Source: CAYWJT01 sp964458655 (GTDB lineage Bacteria > Acidobacteriota > Aminicenantia > Aminicenantales > Saccharicenantaceae). Taken from it: a DNA stretch of 38,773 nucleotides. Each line of letters begins with the position of its first letter. Positions within the stretch are counted from its first letter, which is position 1. The stretch lies in the NCBI GenBank assembly GCA_964458655.1, contig CAYWJT010000020.1, positions 1 through 38,773 on the forward strand. Reading direction: 5' to 3'. The position numbers were made by a program, and so were the translations under genes. Below are positions 29,601 to 38,402 of this stretch, in pieces. The notes below the pieces were generated by a model. That model was not told the origin of the DNA, did no database searches, and worked only from the letters and a program-made list of their open reading frames with translations.

Positions 29601-31007
29601 TTGGAAAAAGAGCTCTCGGTTCCGGTCAAAGCTTTCGGCATGCGCGACGAACAGGATGTCCTGTCGCTCGTCAGGGACCAGTCGGCGGGCATCTCTTTCA
29701 TAAGGCTCGTCTTCCCCGACATCCTCGGAAGGCCGATGGATTTCACCATACCCGCGGGCGAGCTGGAATCGGCCTTCGCCGAGGGCAAGGGCTTCGACGG
29801 CTCATCCGTGGCCGGCTTCGTCAGGATCGAGGAAAGCGACCTGACCATCAAGCCCGACCCTCGGACCTTCCGGCTCCTGCCCTGGGAGTACAGGGGCTTC
29901 GAGCCCGACATGCGCTGGCGCGAGGCCATGATGTTCGGCGATATCTTCGCCGCGGACGGCACGCCTTACGCAGGAGACAGCCGGGCCGTCCTCAAGAGGC
30001 TGGTCTCGGACGCCGGCCGCCGCCTCGGCTTCGACGATTTCATGTGCGGCCCGGAGTATGAGTTCTTCATCTTCCCTTCGGACCGGGAGCCGGTCCTGAC
30101 CGACTGGGGCGGCTACTTCTTCAGCGGCCGCTACGGCGAGATCAGGAAGGAGATACAGCTCGTGCTGAACCGCATGGGCATCCGGACCGAATACGACCAC
30201 CACGAGGCGGCCCACAGCCAGCACGAGATCGACCTGCGCTACCTGAGCGCGGTCGAGGCCGCCGACGTCGGCATGATCTTCCGCTACGTCGTCAAGAAGG
30301 TCTGCCGCATGCACGGGCTCTACGCCACCTTCATGCCCAAGCCCGTCAACGGCCAGAACGGCAGCGGGCTCCACGTGCATCAGTCCCTGTGGCGCGGCGG
30401 GCAGAACCTTTTCTTCGACGCCGGCGCCCCCTATTTCCTGTCGGATATCTGCCGCTCCTACATCGCCGGCATCATGAATCACGCCCGCGACATATCGGCA
30501 GTCCTCAGCCAGTGGGTGAATTCCTACAAACGGCTCATCGAGGGCTACGAGGCCCCGGTTTACATCGCCTGGGGGCAGAAGAACCGTTCGGCCTACATCC
30601 GCGTGCCGGAGTACCAGCCGGGCAAGGAGCACGCCACCAGGATCGAGCTGCGCGCGGCCGACCCCGCCTGCAACTTCTACCTAGCCTTCGCGGTGATGCT
30701 CGCGGCCGGGCTCGACGGCGTCGAGAAGAAGATGCCGCTCGCGCCGCCGGTCGAGGAGAACATCTACAGGATGAGCGGCGCCCGCCAGAAGAAGGTCGGC
30801 ATCCACGTCCTCCCCAGGAATCTCGAAGAGGCCGTCCGCCTGCTCGAAAAGAGCGAACTGGTCAGGCGGACGCTCGGCGACGACATCTTCGACAAGCTCG
30901 TCGCCAACAAGAAGAAAGAGTTCGAGGAGTACGCCAAGAACGTTTCGTCCGAATTCGACAAACAGGTCAGCGATTACGAGATCCGGCGCTACCTGCCGGT
31001 GCTGTGA
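29601..31007 (+). CDS. glnA: Glutamine synthetase, type I
   Basis: A 468-residue enzyme that makes glutamine from glutamate, ammonia and ATP, assembling as a dodecamer. Signatures present include KGFDGSSVAGF (residues about 63-73), the catalytic GPEYEFFIF, NGQNGSGLHVHQSL near 255-268, and the ATP/glutamate region KNRSAYIRVP. The sequence is closer to the shorter alpha-type enzymes than to the E. coli type. The start is TTG at 29601, fixed by AAGGAGG six bases upstream and by the lack of any other good start before the family's N-terminus. Divergence from an Lrp-type regulator suggests amino-acid-responsive control. Confidence 0.95.
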   Translation: MEKELSVPVKAFGMRDEQDVLSLVRDQSAGISFIRLVFPDILGRPMDFTIPAGELESAFAEGKGFDGSSVAGFVRIEESDLTIKPDPRTFRLLPWEYRGFEPDMRWREAMMFGDIFAADGTPYAGDSRAVLKRLVSDAGRRLGFDDFMCGPEYEFFIFPSDREPVLTDWGGYFFSGRYGEIRKEIQLVLNRMGIRTEYDHHEAAHSQHEIDLRYLSAVEAADVGMIFRYVVKKVCRMHGLYATFMPKPVNGQNGSGLHVHQSLWRGGQNLFFDAGAPYFLSDICRSYIAGIMNHARDISAVLSQWVNSYKRLIEGYEAPVYIAWGQKNRSAYIRVPEYQPGKEHATRIELRAADPACNFYLAFAVMLAAGLDGVEKKMPLAPPVEENIYRMSGARQKKVGIHVLPRNLEEAVRLLEKSELVRRTLGDDIFDKLVANKKKEFEEYAKNVSSEFDKQVSDYEIRRYLPVL

Positions 31008-31051
31008 GCGCGCCGAGGCCGCGCGGTTAGGAAAACGGATGCCGAAGGCGC

Positions 31052-31116
31052 CGGCCTCGCCCGGCTCACGGACTAAGACGATCGGCTGAGGCCGTATCGG
31101 GGGCCGGGGCCCTTTT
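31052..31116 (+). terminator. Possible terminator after glnA
   Basis: Arms CGGCCTC (31052-31058) and GAGGCCG (31088-31094) can pair over a 29-base loop. They are followed by a compact GC hairpin (GGGC-CGGG-GCCC, 31101-31112) and TTTTCCTTT. This could end the glnA message before the next operon's promoter. The second stem is short, so the call is tentative. Confidence 0.35.
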
Positions 31117-31135
31117 CCTTTCCGCAAAATCCCTC

Positions 31136-31164
31136 TTGCCAAGAAGAGTCAATCCGAGTTTAAT
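31136..31164 (+). promoter_or_regulatory. Promoter of the Nuo/Nfn-like operon, possibly leaderless
   Basis: TTGCCA (31136-31141) and TTTAAT (31159-31164) match five of six consensus bases each, with a 17-bp spacer. The -10 ends eight bases before the ATG at 31173, and no clear Shine-Dalgarno precedes that ATG, so transcription may start at or next to the start codon. Confidence 0.5.
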
Positions 31165-31172
31165 ATTAGGCC

Positions 31173-31655
31173 ATGAATTCCGGAGACGACCTGAAGTCGA
31201 TCCTCAGGCGCCATGGCAGGAAGCGCGACGAACTCATCCCCATTCTGCACGATTTCCAGCATCGGCTCGGCTGCATAACTCCGGAAGCGGTGGACGCGGC
31301 CGCCGAATTCCTCGACCTCAGCCCGGCCGAGGTCTACGGCGCCGTGACTTTTTACAAGGCTTTCAGCCTCAAACCGCGCGGCAGGAACCACGTCACCGCC
31401 TGCAAGGGGACGGCCTGCCAGGTCCGCGGCGGCCGGAGCGTCATCGAGGAGATCGAGCGCCGCCTCGGCATAGGGCCAGGCGGCCTAAAGGACGACGGGC
31501 AGTGGTCCTTCGAAGCGGTCAACTGCCTCGGCTGCTGTTCGATCGGACCCGTCGTCGTCGTCAACGGCGAATACCACGGCCACGTCACGGTAAGCGCCGT
31601 CGGCCGCATCCTGGGCGGCGGAACCGCTAAAAAAAAGAATGCACAGCCTGACTAA
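31173..31655 (+). CDS. NuoE-like [2Fe-2S] subunit
   Basis: A 160-residue thioredoxin-fold ferredoxin. The four cluster ligands are C77-x4-C82 (ACKGTACQ) and C118-x3-C122 (NCLGCC), as in NuoE, HndA and HydC. The N-terminal helical bundle (LIPILHDFQHRLGCITPEAV) is also typical. In these enzymes it shuttles or stores electrons beside the flavin of the NuoF-like partner, encoded next with a 17-bp overlap. It is cytoplasmic and soluble; no membrane Nuo subunits are nearby, so this is not respiratory complex I. Confidence 0.94.
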   Translation: MNSGDDLKSILRRHGRKRDELIPILHDFQHRLGCITPEAVDAAAEFLDLSPAEVYGAVTFYKAFSLKPRGRNHVTACKGTACQVRGGRSVIEEIERRLGIGPGGLKDDGQWSFEAVNCLGCCSIGPVVVVNGEYHGHVTVSAVGRILGGGTAKKKNAQPD

Positions 31656-33528
31656 GCTCCGTTCTTCGGCGGAATTGGATTCCCTGCGTCGCGGCATCGT
31701 CGCGGGCCGCTCTCCCGACGGCCGCAAGGTAGTCATCTCCTCCGGGACCTGCGGCCAGGCCAGCGGCTCGCTGGCCGTCGTCGACGCCTTCCGGGAGGAG
31801 CTGGAAAAGAGCGGCCTGTCGGGCCCGGTCAAGCTCCAGGTGACCGGCTGCCACGGGATCTGCGAATTCGAGCCGGACGTGCTTCTCCTGCCTGAGAACA
31901 TCCTCTATGTCAACGTCGAACCCGCCGATGTGCCTTCGATCGTTGAAGACACCCTGCTGCGCGGCGCGGTCGTCGACCGGCTGCTTTTCAAGGACCCCGT
32001 GACCGGCGCCAGACACCGGAACCCGGCCGACATCCCCTTTTACCGGAAGCAGCTCCGGCTGCTCAGCGAGATGAATTTCTCCGTCAGCCCCGAATCGATC
32101 GAGGATTACCTGGCCGTCGACGGCTACGCCGGCCTGGCCAAGGCCCTGGCTATGTCCGCCGCGGAAATCGTCGAGGAGGTCAAGCGGTCCGGGTTGCGGG
32201 GCCGCGGCGGCGCCGGCTTCCCGACCGGGGTCAAGTGGGAGACGGCGCGGGGCCAGCAGGCCGAACCGAAGTACGTGGTCTGCAACGCGGACGAGGGCGA
32301 CCCCGGCGCCTACATGGACAGGAGCCTGCTCGAGGCCAACCCTCACAGCGTCATCGAGGGAATGATCATCGGGGCCCTCGCGATCGGAGCGAGCCGAGGC
32401 TTCATCTACGTCAGGACGGAATACCCGCTGGCCGTCCGAAACGTCCGGGCGGCCCTGGAAACCGCCCGGGCCGCCGGCCTGCTGGGAGAAGACATACTCG
32501 GCTCCGGGTTCTCCTTCGACATCAACGTCGTGGAAGGCGCGGGCGCCTTCGTGTCGGGCGAAGAAACCGCTCTCCTCGCCTCCATCGAAGGCCGGCGAGC
32601 CCAGCCGCGGCCGCGACCGCCCTACCCCGCCGAGCAGGGGCTTTACGGACGGCCGACGGTCATCAACAACGTCGAGACCTGGGCCACGGTGCCCTTGATC
32701 ATCAGGCGGGGCAGCCTCTGGTACTCCGGCATAGGGACTCCGGACAGCAAGGGAACGAAGATCTTCTCGCTGGTCGGCAAGATAAACAACACCGGGCTGG
32801 TGGAAGTGCCCTTCGGCATCAGCCTGCGCGAGATCATCGAGGACATCGGCGGCGGCATCAAGGGCGGCAAGAAGCTCAAGGCCGTCCAGACCGGCGGCCC
32901 GTCGGGGGGCTGTCTGCCGGCCTCTATGGTCGACATCAAGGTCGACTACGGCAGCCTTTCGGCGGCGGGGACGATCATGGGCTCAGGCGGCATGATCGTT
33001 CTCGACGAGGACACCTGCATGGTCGACCTGGCCCTCTATTTCATGAGGTTCACCCAGGACGAGTCCTGCGGCAAATGCCCGCCCTGCCGTGTCGGCACCA
33101 GGCGCATGGCCGACCTTTTGCAAACCATCGTTTCCGGTGAAGCGGGGCCCGGGACCCTGGAAGAGCTCGAAGAGCTGGCCTTGACCGTGAAAGCCGGCTC
33201 GCTCTGCGGCCTGGGGCAGACGGCGCCTAACCCGGTCCTGTCCACCATCCGCTACTTCAGGGACGAATACCTGGCCCATGTGCTCGAGAAGCGCTGCCCC
33301 GCCAAAGTCTGCCGGGCCCTGATCTCTTACGTGATAGACCCTGAAAAATGCATCGGCTGCGGGCTCTGCCTGAAGGCCTGCCCGGTTCAGGCCGTCAGCG
33401 GAGCGCCGAAAAAGGCCCACGCGATCGACCCCGGCCGCTGCACGACCTGCGGGGCCTGCTACAGCGCCTGTCCGGCCAAGGTCGGTGCCATAAGCAAAAC
33501 GGACAGGTATCAAGGCGGTAGGCGATGA
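31639..33528 (+). CDS. NuoF-like NAD(P)H/FMN subunit with N-terminal thioredoxin-like and C-terminal 2[4Fe-4S] domains (HndC/HydB type)
   Basis: A 629-residue flavoprotein with more domains than complex I NuoF. Residues about 25-110 form a thioredoxin-like ferredoxin domain with three visible cysteines (SGTCGQASG, TGCHGIC). Residues about 140-460 are the FMN/NAD core (GRGGAGFPTGVKW; CNADEGDPGAYMDR; EGAGAFVSGEETAL). The N3-type [4Fe-4S] follows (ESCGKCPPCRVGTRR plus a later C in SLCGLGQTAPNP). Residues about 565-620 form a bacterial ferredoxin domain with two CxxCxxCxxxCP motifs. This build is typical of soluble hydrogenase-, formate dehydrogenase- or ferredoxin-linked bifurcating enzymes. It overlaps the NuoG-like gene by ATGA. 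Confidence 0.94.
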   Translation: MHSLTKLRSSAELDSLRRGIVAGRSPDGRKVVISSGTCGQASGSLAVVDAFREELEKSGLSGPVKLQVTGCHGICEFEPDVLLLPENILYVNVEPADVPSIVEDTLLRGAVVDRLLFKDPVTGARHRNPADIPFYRKQLRLLSEMNFSVSPESIEDYLAVDGYAGLAKALAMSAAEIVEEVKRSGLRGRGGAGFPTGVKWETARGQQAEPKYVVCNADEGDPGAYMDRSLLEANPHSVIEGMIIGALAIGASRGFIYVRTEYPLAVRNVRAALETARAAGLLGEDILGSGFSFDINVVEGAGAFVSGEETALLASIEGRRAQPRPRPPYPAEQGLYGRPTVINNVETWATVPLIIRRGSLWYSGIGTPDSKGTKIFSLVGKINNTGLVEVPFGISLREIIEDIGGGIKGGKKLKAVQTGGPSGGCLPASMVDIKVDYGSLSAAGTIMGSGGMIVLDEDTCMVDLALYFMRFTQDESCGKCPPCRVGTRRMADLLQTIVSGEAGPGTLEELEELALTVKAGSLCGLGQTAPNPVLSTIRYFRDEYLAHVLEKRCPAKVCRALISYVIDPEKCIGCGLCLKACPVQAVSGAPKKAHAIDPGRCTTCGACYSACPAKVGAISKTDRYQGGRR

Positions 33529-36020
33529 AGCTCCGGATCGACGGAAGCGAACTTGACATGGAAGGCCGGCCGACCGTGCTCGAGGCGGCCCGTCGCGCCG
33601 GCGTCGAGATACCCACGCTCTGCGAACTCGCCGGCACCGAGCCCTATGCCGGCTGCCGCCTGTGCCTGGTCGAGGTCGAAGGCCGTAAAGGTTACGCGCC
33701 GGCCTGCGCGACACCCGCCGTAGACGGTATGAAGGTGAGGACGAGAACGCCGGAGCTCACAGCGCTCAGGAAGCGGATCCTGGCCCTGATCCTGGCCGAG
33801 CACCCGCACGGTTGCCTCGCCTGCGGCGAACGGGTCGGCTGCGCCGACCTCAAGGCGCCGCTGCGCAAGACCGAGGAGGTCACCGGCTGCATGCAGTGCC
33901 CTTCGAGGGACGATTGCGGCCTGGAGAAGGTCGTGCGGGAGGTCGGGCTGGATGTCAGGTCGATCCCCGATTATTTCCGCAACACGCCCATCCGCCGGGA
34001 GGACCCTTTCATCGACCGCGACCTCAACCTGTGCATCCTGTGCGGCCGCTGCGTCAGGGTCTGCAAGGAGGTCCGGGGCGCCTCCGTGCTCGACTTCGTC
34101 AACCGGGGAAGCGAAACGGTCGTCGGCACTTCCTTCGACAGGACGCTCCTCGACTCCGGCTGTCAGTTCTGCGGGGCCTGCGTCGACGCCTGCCCGACGG
34201 GCTCGCTGGCTGAAAGGGCCGTCCGCTACGACCCGCCGGCGGACCGAAAAAACCAGGTCGTCTGCCGCCTGTGCGGACAGGGCTGCCTGCTGGATATATA
34301 TATGAACGACGGAAGGCCCGCGCGTTCCCGGCCGGCCGAATCCCCCGTAAACAGGGGGCAGGCCTGCGTCCGGGGCAGGTTCCTGGCGGTGGACGGCCGG
34401 AACAGCGACTCCCGCATCCTCCAACCCTGGGTCAGGGAGGACGGCGAGTTGAGGCCGGCAGACTGGGAAAAGGCCGTGCGGGCGGCCGGCGCCGCCCTGG
34501 CCGGAGCAGCCGGCGACAGCAGCGCCTTGATCCTGCCGACGGACATCCCCCTCGAAGACATCCAGGCCTTCCTGGCCTTCGGCCGGAATGTCATGCGGAC
34601 CAGGCTCATTTCCACGGGGGAGGCCTCTGTCTGGGAGGTCATGAACGATTTCGGCGCGGCGCACGGGATGTCGCTGCCGTTCAACTTCGATTACAGCGAC
34701 ATCGAAAAAGCGGGGGCGGTCCTCGTCCTCGCCTCCGAGATGCCGTCCCGCTACGCCATGGCCTGGCTGCGCGTGCTGCAGGCCCGGAAAAACGGCGCCG
34801 GCGTCATCTTGACTTCTCCGGCAGGCCCGCCGGGTCAGGCCAAAGGCATGCTGAGGCTCCCCCTGGAGCCGGGCAAAGAATACGCGGCGCTCGAGCGCCT
34901 GGCCGTGGAATGCGGCCGGAGGTCGCGGGCCGGCGACGGGCCGGTCCGAAAGCGGGAAGCAGCTCCGGCGGGAAAAGGGTCTGCGGCCGAGCCTGAGGGC
35001 GACGATGTCGCCGGAGCGGCCGAAGTGCTGATGTCCGGTCGGCCGCCGGTGATCATAGTCGACGGGGATTTCCTTTCAGGCCGGGCCGGCGGGCGGAACC
35101 TGGCCGCCGTTTGGAACCTCAGCCTGCTCATCGGGGCCCGTCTCATCCCCCTCGGCAGGACCGCCAACGAAAGGGGCGTTTTCGAGCTGAAACGGACCCT
35201 GGACGGCGATATCGGCCGGGTTTGGCCGCGGGATATCCTGGAAGGGATAAAGAAGGGCGACATAAAGCTGCTCTTCTTGGCGGCCGGAGCCGATTTCATC
35301 CCCCGGACCAGGCCCGAGCTGCTTCTCTTTCAGGGCGTTCACTGGACGGACGCGGCCCGGGCCGCCGACGTCGTCCTGCCCGCCGCGCACTGGCTTGAAA
35401 GCGGCGGAACGGTCATCAACACGGAAGGCCGGGTCCGGATAAGCGAAGCGGCCGCCGCGCCGGCAGGTCTGGCCAGGCCCGACCGTGAGATACTCGACGA
35501 GCTTTGCCGGACAGCGACCGGCCGCGGGCTGGACCTTTCGGGCTTCGCCGCCTTCGAGAAGGTCGTCGCGGGCGATGGCCGGCACGAGGCGGCAGCGGAC
35601 GATCCCCTGGGCGCCGGACATTTCGTGAGGGAAACAGCCGCGGGAGGCCGCGCGCCCGTCGCGCCCCCGGCCGAGCCGGAAGGTCCCGGCCCAGACCCTC
35701 TCTCAGGCATGCGGTTGATAATCAAGCCTCCTATCGATTCCTCTCGGGGATATCCTCTGACCGCGGACTCCAGGGGCCTCGGCCTGCTACGGCGCGAGGG
35801 CCTGGTCTTCCTTCACCCGGCGGACGCAGCCGGGCTCGGGCTGGAACATGGAGCGCGCGTGAAAGTCGAGACGGAGAGCGGCGCGGTCGAAGCCCTGACA
35901 GCCGTCCGGTCATCGTGCCTGCCGGGCTTCGCGGAGCTGCGCCCGCGTGCCTCCGACCCGAGCCTGACCGAACTTCCCGGCCGGGACCCTGTGCCCGTCA
36001 AAATAAGGAGAAGCGACTGA
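33525..36020 (+). CDS. NuoG/FdhA-like iron-sulfur and molybdopterin-fold subunit without a recognisable catalytic Cys/Sec
   Basis: An 831-residue protein. It begins with a plant-type [2Fe-2S] (C33, C44, C47, C61), a His-Cys [4Fe-4S] region (H93/H95, C97, C100, C106), and two [4Fe-4S] motifs (C170/173/176/180 and C213/216/219/223). The molybdopterin oxidoreductase fold starts with a further cluster motif (C247-x2-C250-x3-C254 ... C281). Where formate dehydrogenases carry the active-site Cys or selenocysteine before a histidine, this protein reads around STGEASVWEVMNDFG, so it probably does not act on formate. A low-complexity Glu/Ala/Pro stretch lies near 465-500 and another near 685-730. A structural, NuoG-like electron-transfer role is most likely. 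Confidence 0.88.
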   Translation: MKLRIDGSELDMEGRPTVLEAARRAGVEIPTLCELAGTEPYAGCRLCLVEVEGRKGYAPACATPAVDGMKVRTRTPELTALRKRILALILAEHPHGCLACGERVGCADLKAPLRKTEEVTGCMQCPSRDDCGLEKVVREVGLDVRSIPDYFRNTPIRREDPFIDRDLNLCILCGRCVRVCKEVRGASVLDFVNRGSETVVGTSFDRTLLDSGCQFCGACVDACPTGSLAERAVRYDPPADRKNQVVCRLCGQGCLLDIYMNDGRPARSRPAESPVNRGQACVRGRFLAVDGRNSDSRILQPWVREDGELRPADWEKAVRAAGAALAGAAGDSSALILPTDIPLEDIQAFLAFGRNVMRTRLISTGEASVWEVMNDFGAAHGMSLPFNFDYSDIEKAGAVLVLASEMPSRYAMAWLRVLQARKNGAGVILTSPAGPPGQAKGMLRLPLEPGKEYAALERLAVECGRRSRAGDGPVRKREAAPAGKGSAAEPEGDDVAGAAEVLMSGRPPVIIVDGDFLSGRAGGRNLAAVWNLSLLIGARLIPLGRTANERGVFELKRTLDGDIGRVWPRDILEGIKKGDIKLLFLAAGADFIPRTRPELLLFQGVHWTDAARAADVVLPAAHWLESGGTVINTEGRVRISEAAAAPAGLARPDREILDELCRTATGRGLDLSGFAAFEKVVAGDGRHEAAADDPLGAGHFVRETAAGGRAPVAPPAEPEGPGPDPLSGMRLIIKPPIDSSRGYPLTADSRGLGLLRREGLVFLHPADAAGLGLEHGARVKVETESGAVEALTAVRSSCLPGFAELRPRASDPSLTELPGRDPVPVKIRRSD

Positions 36021-36862
36021 TGCCCAGGGTGGTCAAGGCCGAGCGCCTCGCGCCGAACACGTTCCTGATGGTCGTGGACTCGGCCGACGTGGCGCGCAAG
36101 TGCCAGCCCGGCCAGTTCGTCATGGTCATGCCGGACGAGAACGGAGAGAGGATCCCTCTCAACATCGCGGACTGGGACAGGGAAAGAGGCCAGGTCTCCG
36201 TGGTTTTCCTCAGCCTGGGCACGACCACGCGAAAACTATCCCGGCTGAAGGCCGGGGTGGAACTCCCCGTTTTCGCCGGCCCGCTCGGCAAACCCGTCGA
36301 GATCGGGCGCTTCGGCACGGTCCTGCTCGTGGGCGGCTGCTACGGGCCGGGGGCCCTGCTGCCCATCGCCTCAGCCATGAAAAAGGCCGGCAACAGGGTC
36401 GTCGTCCTGACCGAAGCCAAGGCCCCGAATCTGCTTTACTGGCAGGAGGAGCTCGGCCGCGCCTGCGACCGCTTGCTGCGCCTGACCGGACGCCGCGGAG
36501 CCGGCCGGGAGGATGAACGGATGCCCTTCATGGGGGCCGAGGTGGCCGGCATCGTCAAAGAGGAAAAAGTGGACCGAGTGATGGCCATAGGCTGCACGCA
36601 CCTCATGGAGAGCGTCGCGGAGGCGACCAGGCCGCTCGGGGTCAAGACCACGGTCATGCTCAACCCCATCATGCTCGACGGCACCGGCATGTGCGGCGCC
36701 TGCCGCGTCTCGGTCGCCGGCCGGACCTGCTTCGCCTGCGTCGACGGGCCCGAGTTCGACGGCCACAAGGTCGATTGGGACGAGCTGCATCTCAGGCGCA
36801 AGGCCTACCTGGACCATGAGATGGAGTCCCTCTGCAGGTGGGAGAAAAAGAACTATCCGTGA
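36020..36862 (+). CDS. NfnA/SudB-like FAD and [2Fe-2S] subunit (ferredoxin-NADP reductase family)
   Basis: A 280-residue flavoprotein resembling the small subunit of NADH-dependent ferredoxin:NADP+ oxidoreductase. It has a FAD-binding barrel (about 1-95, with RIPLNIAD), an NAD-binding Rossmann domain (VLLVGGCYGPGALLPIASAM) and a C-terminal [2Fe-2S] site (D220, C225-x2-C228, C237, C240). One Asp with three Cys is reported to ligate this cluster in NfnA. An insertion near 155-170 (TGRRGAGREDERM) is longer than I expect for the family. The ATG at 36020 shares one base with the previous stop, and AAGGAG precedes it. The frame is open far upstream, but that part is shadow of the NuoG-like gene. 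Confidence 0.93.
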   Translation: MPRVVKAERLAPNTFLMVVDSADVARKCQPGQFVMVMPDENGERIPLNIADWDRERGQVSVVFLSLGTTTRKLSRLKAGVELPVFAGPLGKPVEIGRFGTVLLVGGCYGPGALLPIASAMKKAGNRVVVLTEAKAPNLLYWQEELGRACDRLLRLTGRRGAGREDERMPFMGAEVAGIVKEEKVDRVMAIGCTHLMESVAEATRPLGVKTTVMLNPIMLDGTGMCGACRVSVAGRTCFACVDGPEFDGHKVDWDELHLRRKAYLDHEMESLCRWEKKNYP

Positions 36863-36886
36863 GGGATAATCAAGAAGGCTCAAGAC

Positions 36887-38386
36887 ATGTCCGATAAGAC
36901 CAAACTCAGCCCCGAGACGGAAAGCCGCCTGAAAGCGAGCTTCAACCTCGAGTGGCGCAAAGAGCTCCGGGCCCGGATCCCGGTAAAGGAACGGCTGCAA
37001 ATCGGGCGCCGGGAGATGCCGGCCCGCGGCCATGAAAGGGTCCGAGATTTCCTGGAGGTCAACCAGGGGCTTTCGGCCGAGGAGGCTGTGCTCGAGGCCA
37101 AGCGCTGCCTGGACTGCGGCCGGCCCAACTGCGTCGCCGGCTGCCCCGTCGGCATAGACATCCCGGGCTTCATAAAGCTCATCGAAGCAGGGGAGTTCGA
37201 GGCCAGCGCCAGGAAGCTCCGCGAGACCAATTCCCTGCCGGCCGTGTGCGGAAGGGTCTGCCCGCAGGAAACCCAGTGCGAACAGGTCTGCAACGTGGCC
37301 AAGACGACGGGAGTGCCCGTGGCCATAGGCAACCTGGAGCGGTTCGCGGCCGACCTGGCCATGCGGAGCGGCACCTTCGCCGCGCTCGAGCGGACGGCCG
37401 CGCCGACGGGCAAGAAGGCGGCGGTCGTGGGCGCCGGGCCGGCCGGCCTGACCGTCGCGGGCGAACTGGCCAAGCTCGGCCACAGCGTAACCGTTTTCGA
37501 AGCCCTGCACCAGCCGGGCGGCGTGCTGGTTTACGGCATCCCGGAATTCAGGCTGCCGAACAGGATACTCTGGGCCGAGTGCGGGCTGCTCGAGAGACTG
37601 GGCGTCGAGTTCAGGATGAACTTCATAGTGGGCAAGACCGCCACCCTCGAGGACCTCAGGGCCGACGGATACGAGGCCTTTTTCATCGGGACCGGGGCCG
37701 GGCTGCCCAACTTCATGAACATTCCCGGCGAGAACCTGGCCGGCATCTATTCGGCCAACGAGTACCTGACAAGAGTCAACCTCCTCCGCGCCTGCGAGTT
37801 CCCGGTCGCTGACACGCCGGTCTTCAGGGCCAAGCGGACCGCCGTCGTGGGAGGGGGCAACGTGGCCCTGGATTCGGTCCGGACGGCCAGGAGGCTGGGC
37901 GCGGAGAAAGCGATGATCATCTACCGGCGCTCGCGCGTCGAGATGCCGGCCCGGGTCGAGGAGGTCAGGCACGCCGAGGAGGAAGGAGTCGAGTTCCATT
38001 TCCTTACTGTTCCGATAAGATATATAGGGGATAGCCGGGGCCGCGTGGCCGCCGTCGAGTGCCAGCGTATGGAGCTCGGCGAGCCCGACGCTTCCGGCAG
38101 AAGGAAGCCCGTGCCGGTGCCCGGCTCCGAGTTCACGGTGGAAGTCGAGGTCGTCGTGGTCGCCATCGGCCAGAGCCCCAACCCGCTCATCCCCCAGACC
38201 ACCTCAGGCCTCAAGGTGGGACGCTGGGGCAACATCGAGGTCGACCCGGAAACGATGGCCACTTCCCTGCCGGGCGTTTTCGCCGGCGGCGACATCGTCC
38301 GCGGCGGCGCGACCGTGATACTGGCGATGGGCGACGGACGCCGCGCGGCCGCCGCCATGGACCGCTATCTCCGCGAGAAACGATAG
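36887..38386 (+). CDS. NfnB/GltD-like FAD, NADPH and [4Fe-4S] subunit
   Basis: A 499-residue protein resembling the large Nfn subunit and the glutamate synthase small chain. Two [4Fe-4S] sites lie in the N-terminal helical domain (C74, C77, C82, C86 and C121, C125, C131, C135). The FAD loop is GAGPAG (182-187) with HQPGGVLVYGIPEFRLP after it, the NADPH loop is VVGGGNVALDS, and the C-terminal FAD motif is GVFAGGDIVRGGATVI. In Nfn this subunit holds the bifurcating flavin. No glutamate synthase large subunit (gltB) is nearby, and an NfnA-like gene lies 24 bp upstream, so Nfn/Sud is preferred over GltD. It is the last gene of the five-gene operon. Confidence 0.94.
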   Translation: MSDKTKLSPETESRLKASFNLEWRKELRARIPVKERLQIGRREMPARGHERVRDFLEVNQGLSAEEAVLEAKRCLDCGRPNCVAGCPVGIDIPGFIKLIEAGEFEASARKLRETNSLPAVCGRVCPQETQCEQVCNVAKTTGVPVAIGNLERFAADLAMRSGTFAALERTAAPTGKKAAVVGAGPAGLTVAGELAKLGHSVTVFEALHQPGGVLVYGIPEFRLPNRILWAECGLLERLGVEFRMNFIVGKTATLEDLRADGYEAFFIGTGAGLPNFMNIPGENLAGIYSANEYLTRVNLLRACEFPVADTPVFRAKRTAVVGGGNVALDSVRTARRLGAEKAMIIYRRSRVEMPARVEEVRHAEEEGVEFHFLTVPIRYIGDSRGRVAAVECQRMELGEPDASGRRKPVPVPGSEFTVEVEVVVVAIGQSPNPLIPQTTSGLKVGRWGNIEVDPETMATSLPGVFAGGDIVRGGATVILAMGDGRRAAAAMDRYLREKR

Positions 38387-38402
38387 CCGCCCCCTTCGCG
38401 GA

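Noticed and set aside
33525..36020. Calling the large iron-sulfur protein a formate dehydrogenase alpha subunit
   Set aside because: The cluster layout fits, but the catalytic Cys/Sec-His region is not recognisable, no in-frame TGA for selenocysteine occurs, and no other formate genes are near.
31173..36020. Respiratory complex I (nuoEFG)
   Set aside because: No membrane subunits or quinone-module genes (nuoA, B, C, D, H, J-N) are present, and the NuoF-like subunit has the extra N- and C-terminal domains of soluble enzymes.
36887..38386. Glutamate synthase small subunit (gltD), tempting because glnA lies upstream
   Set aside because: No gltB is nearby and an NfnA-like partner precedes it directly, which favours the Nfn/Sud type.
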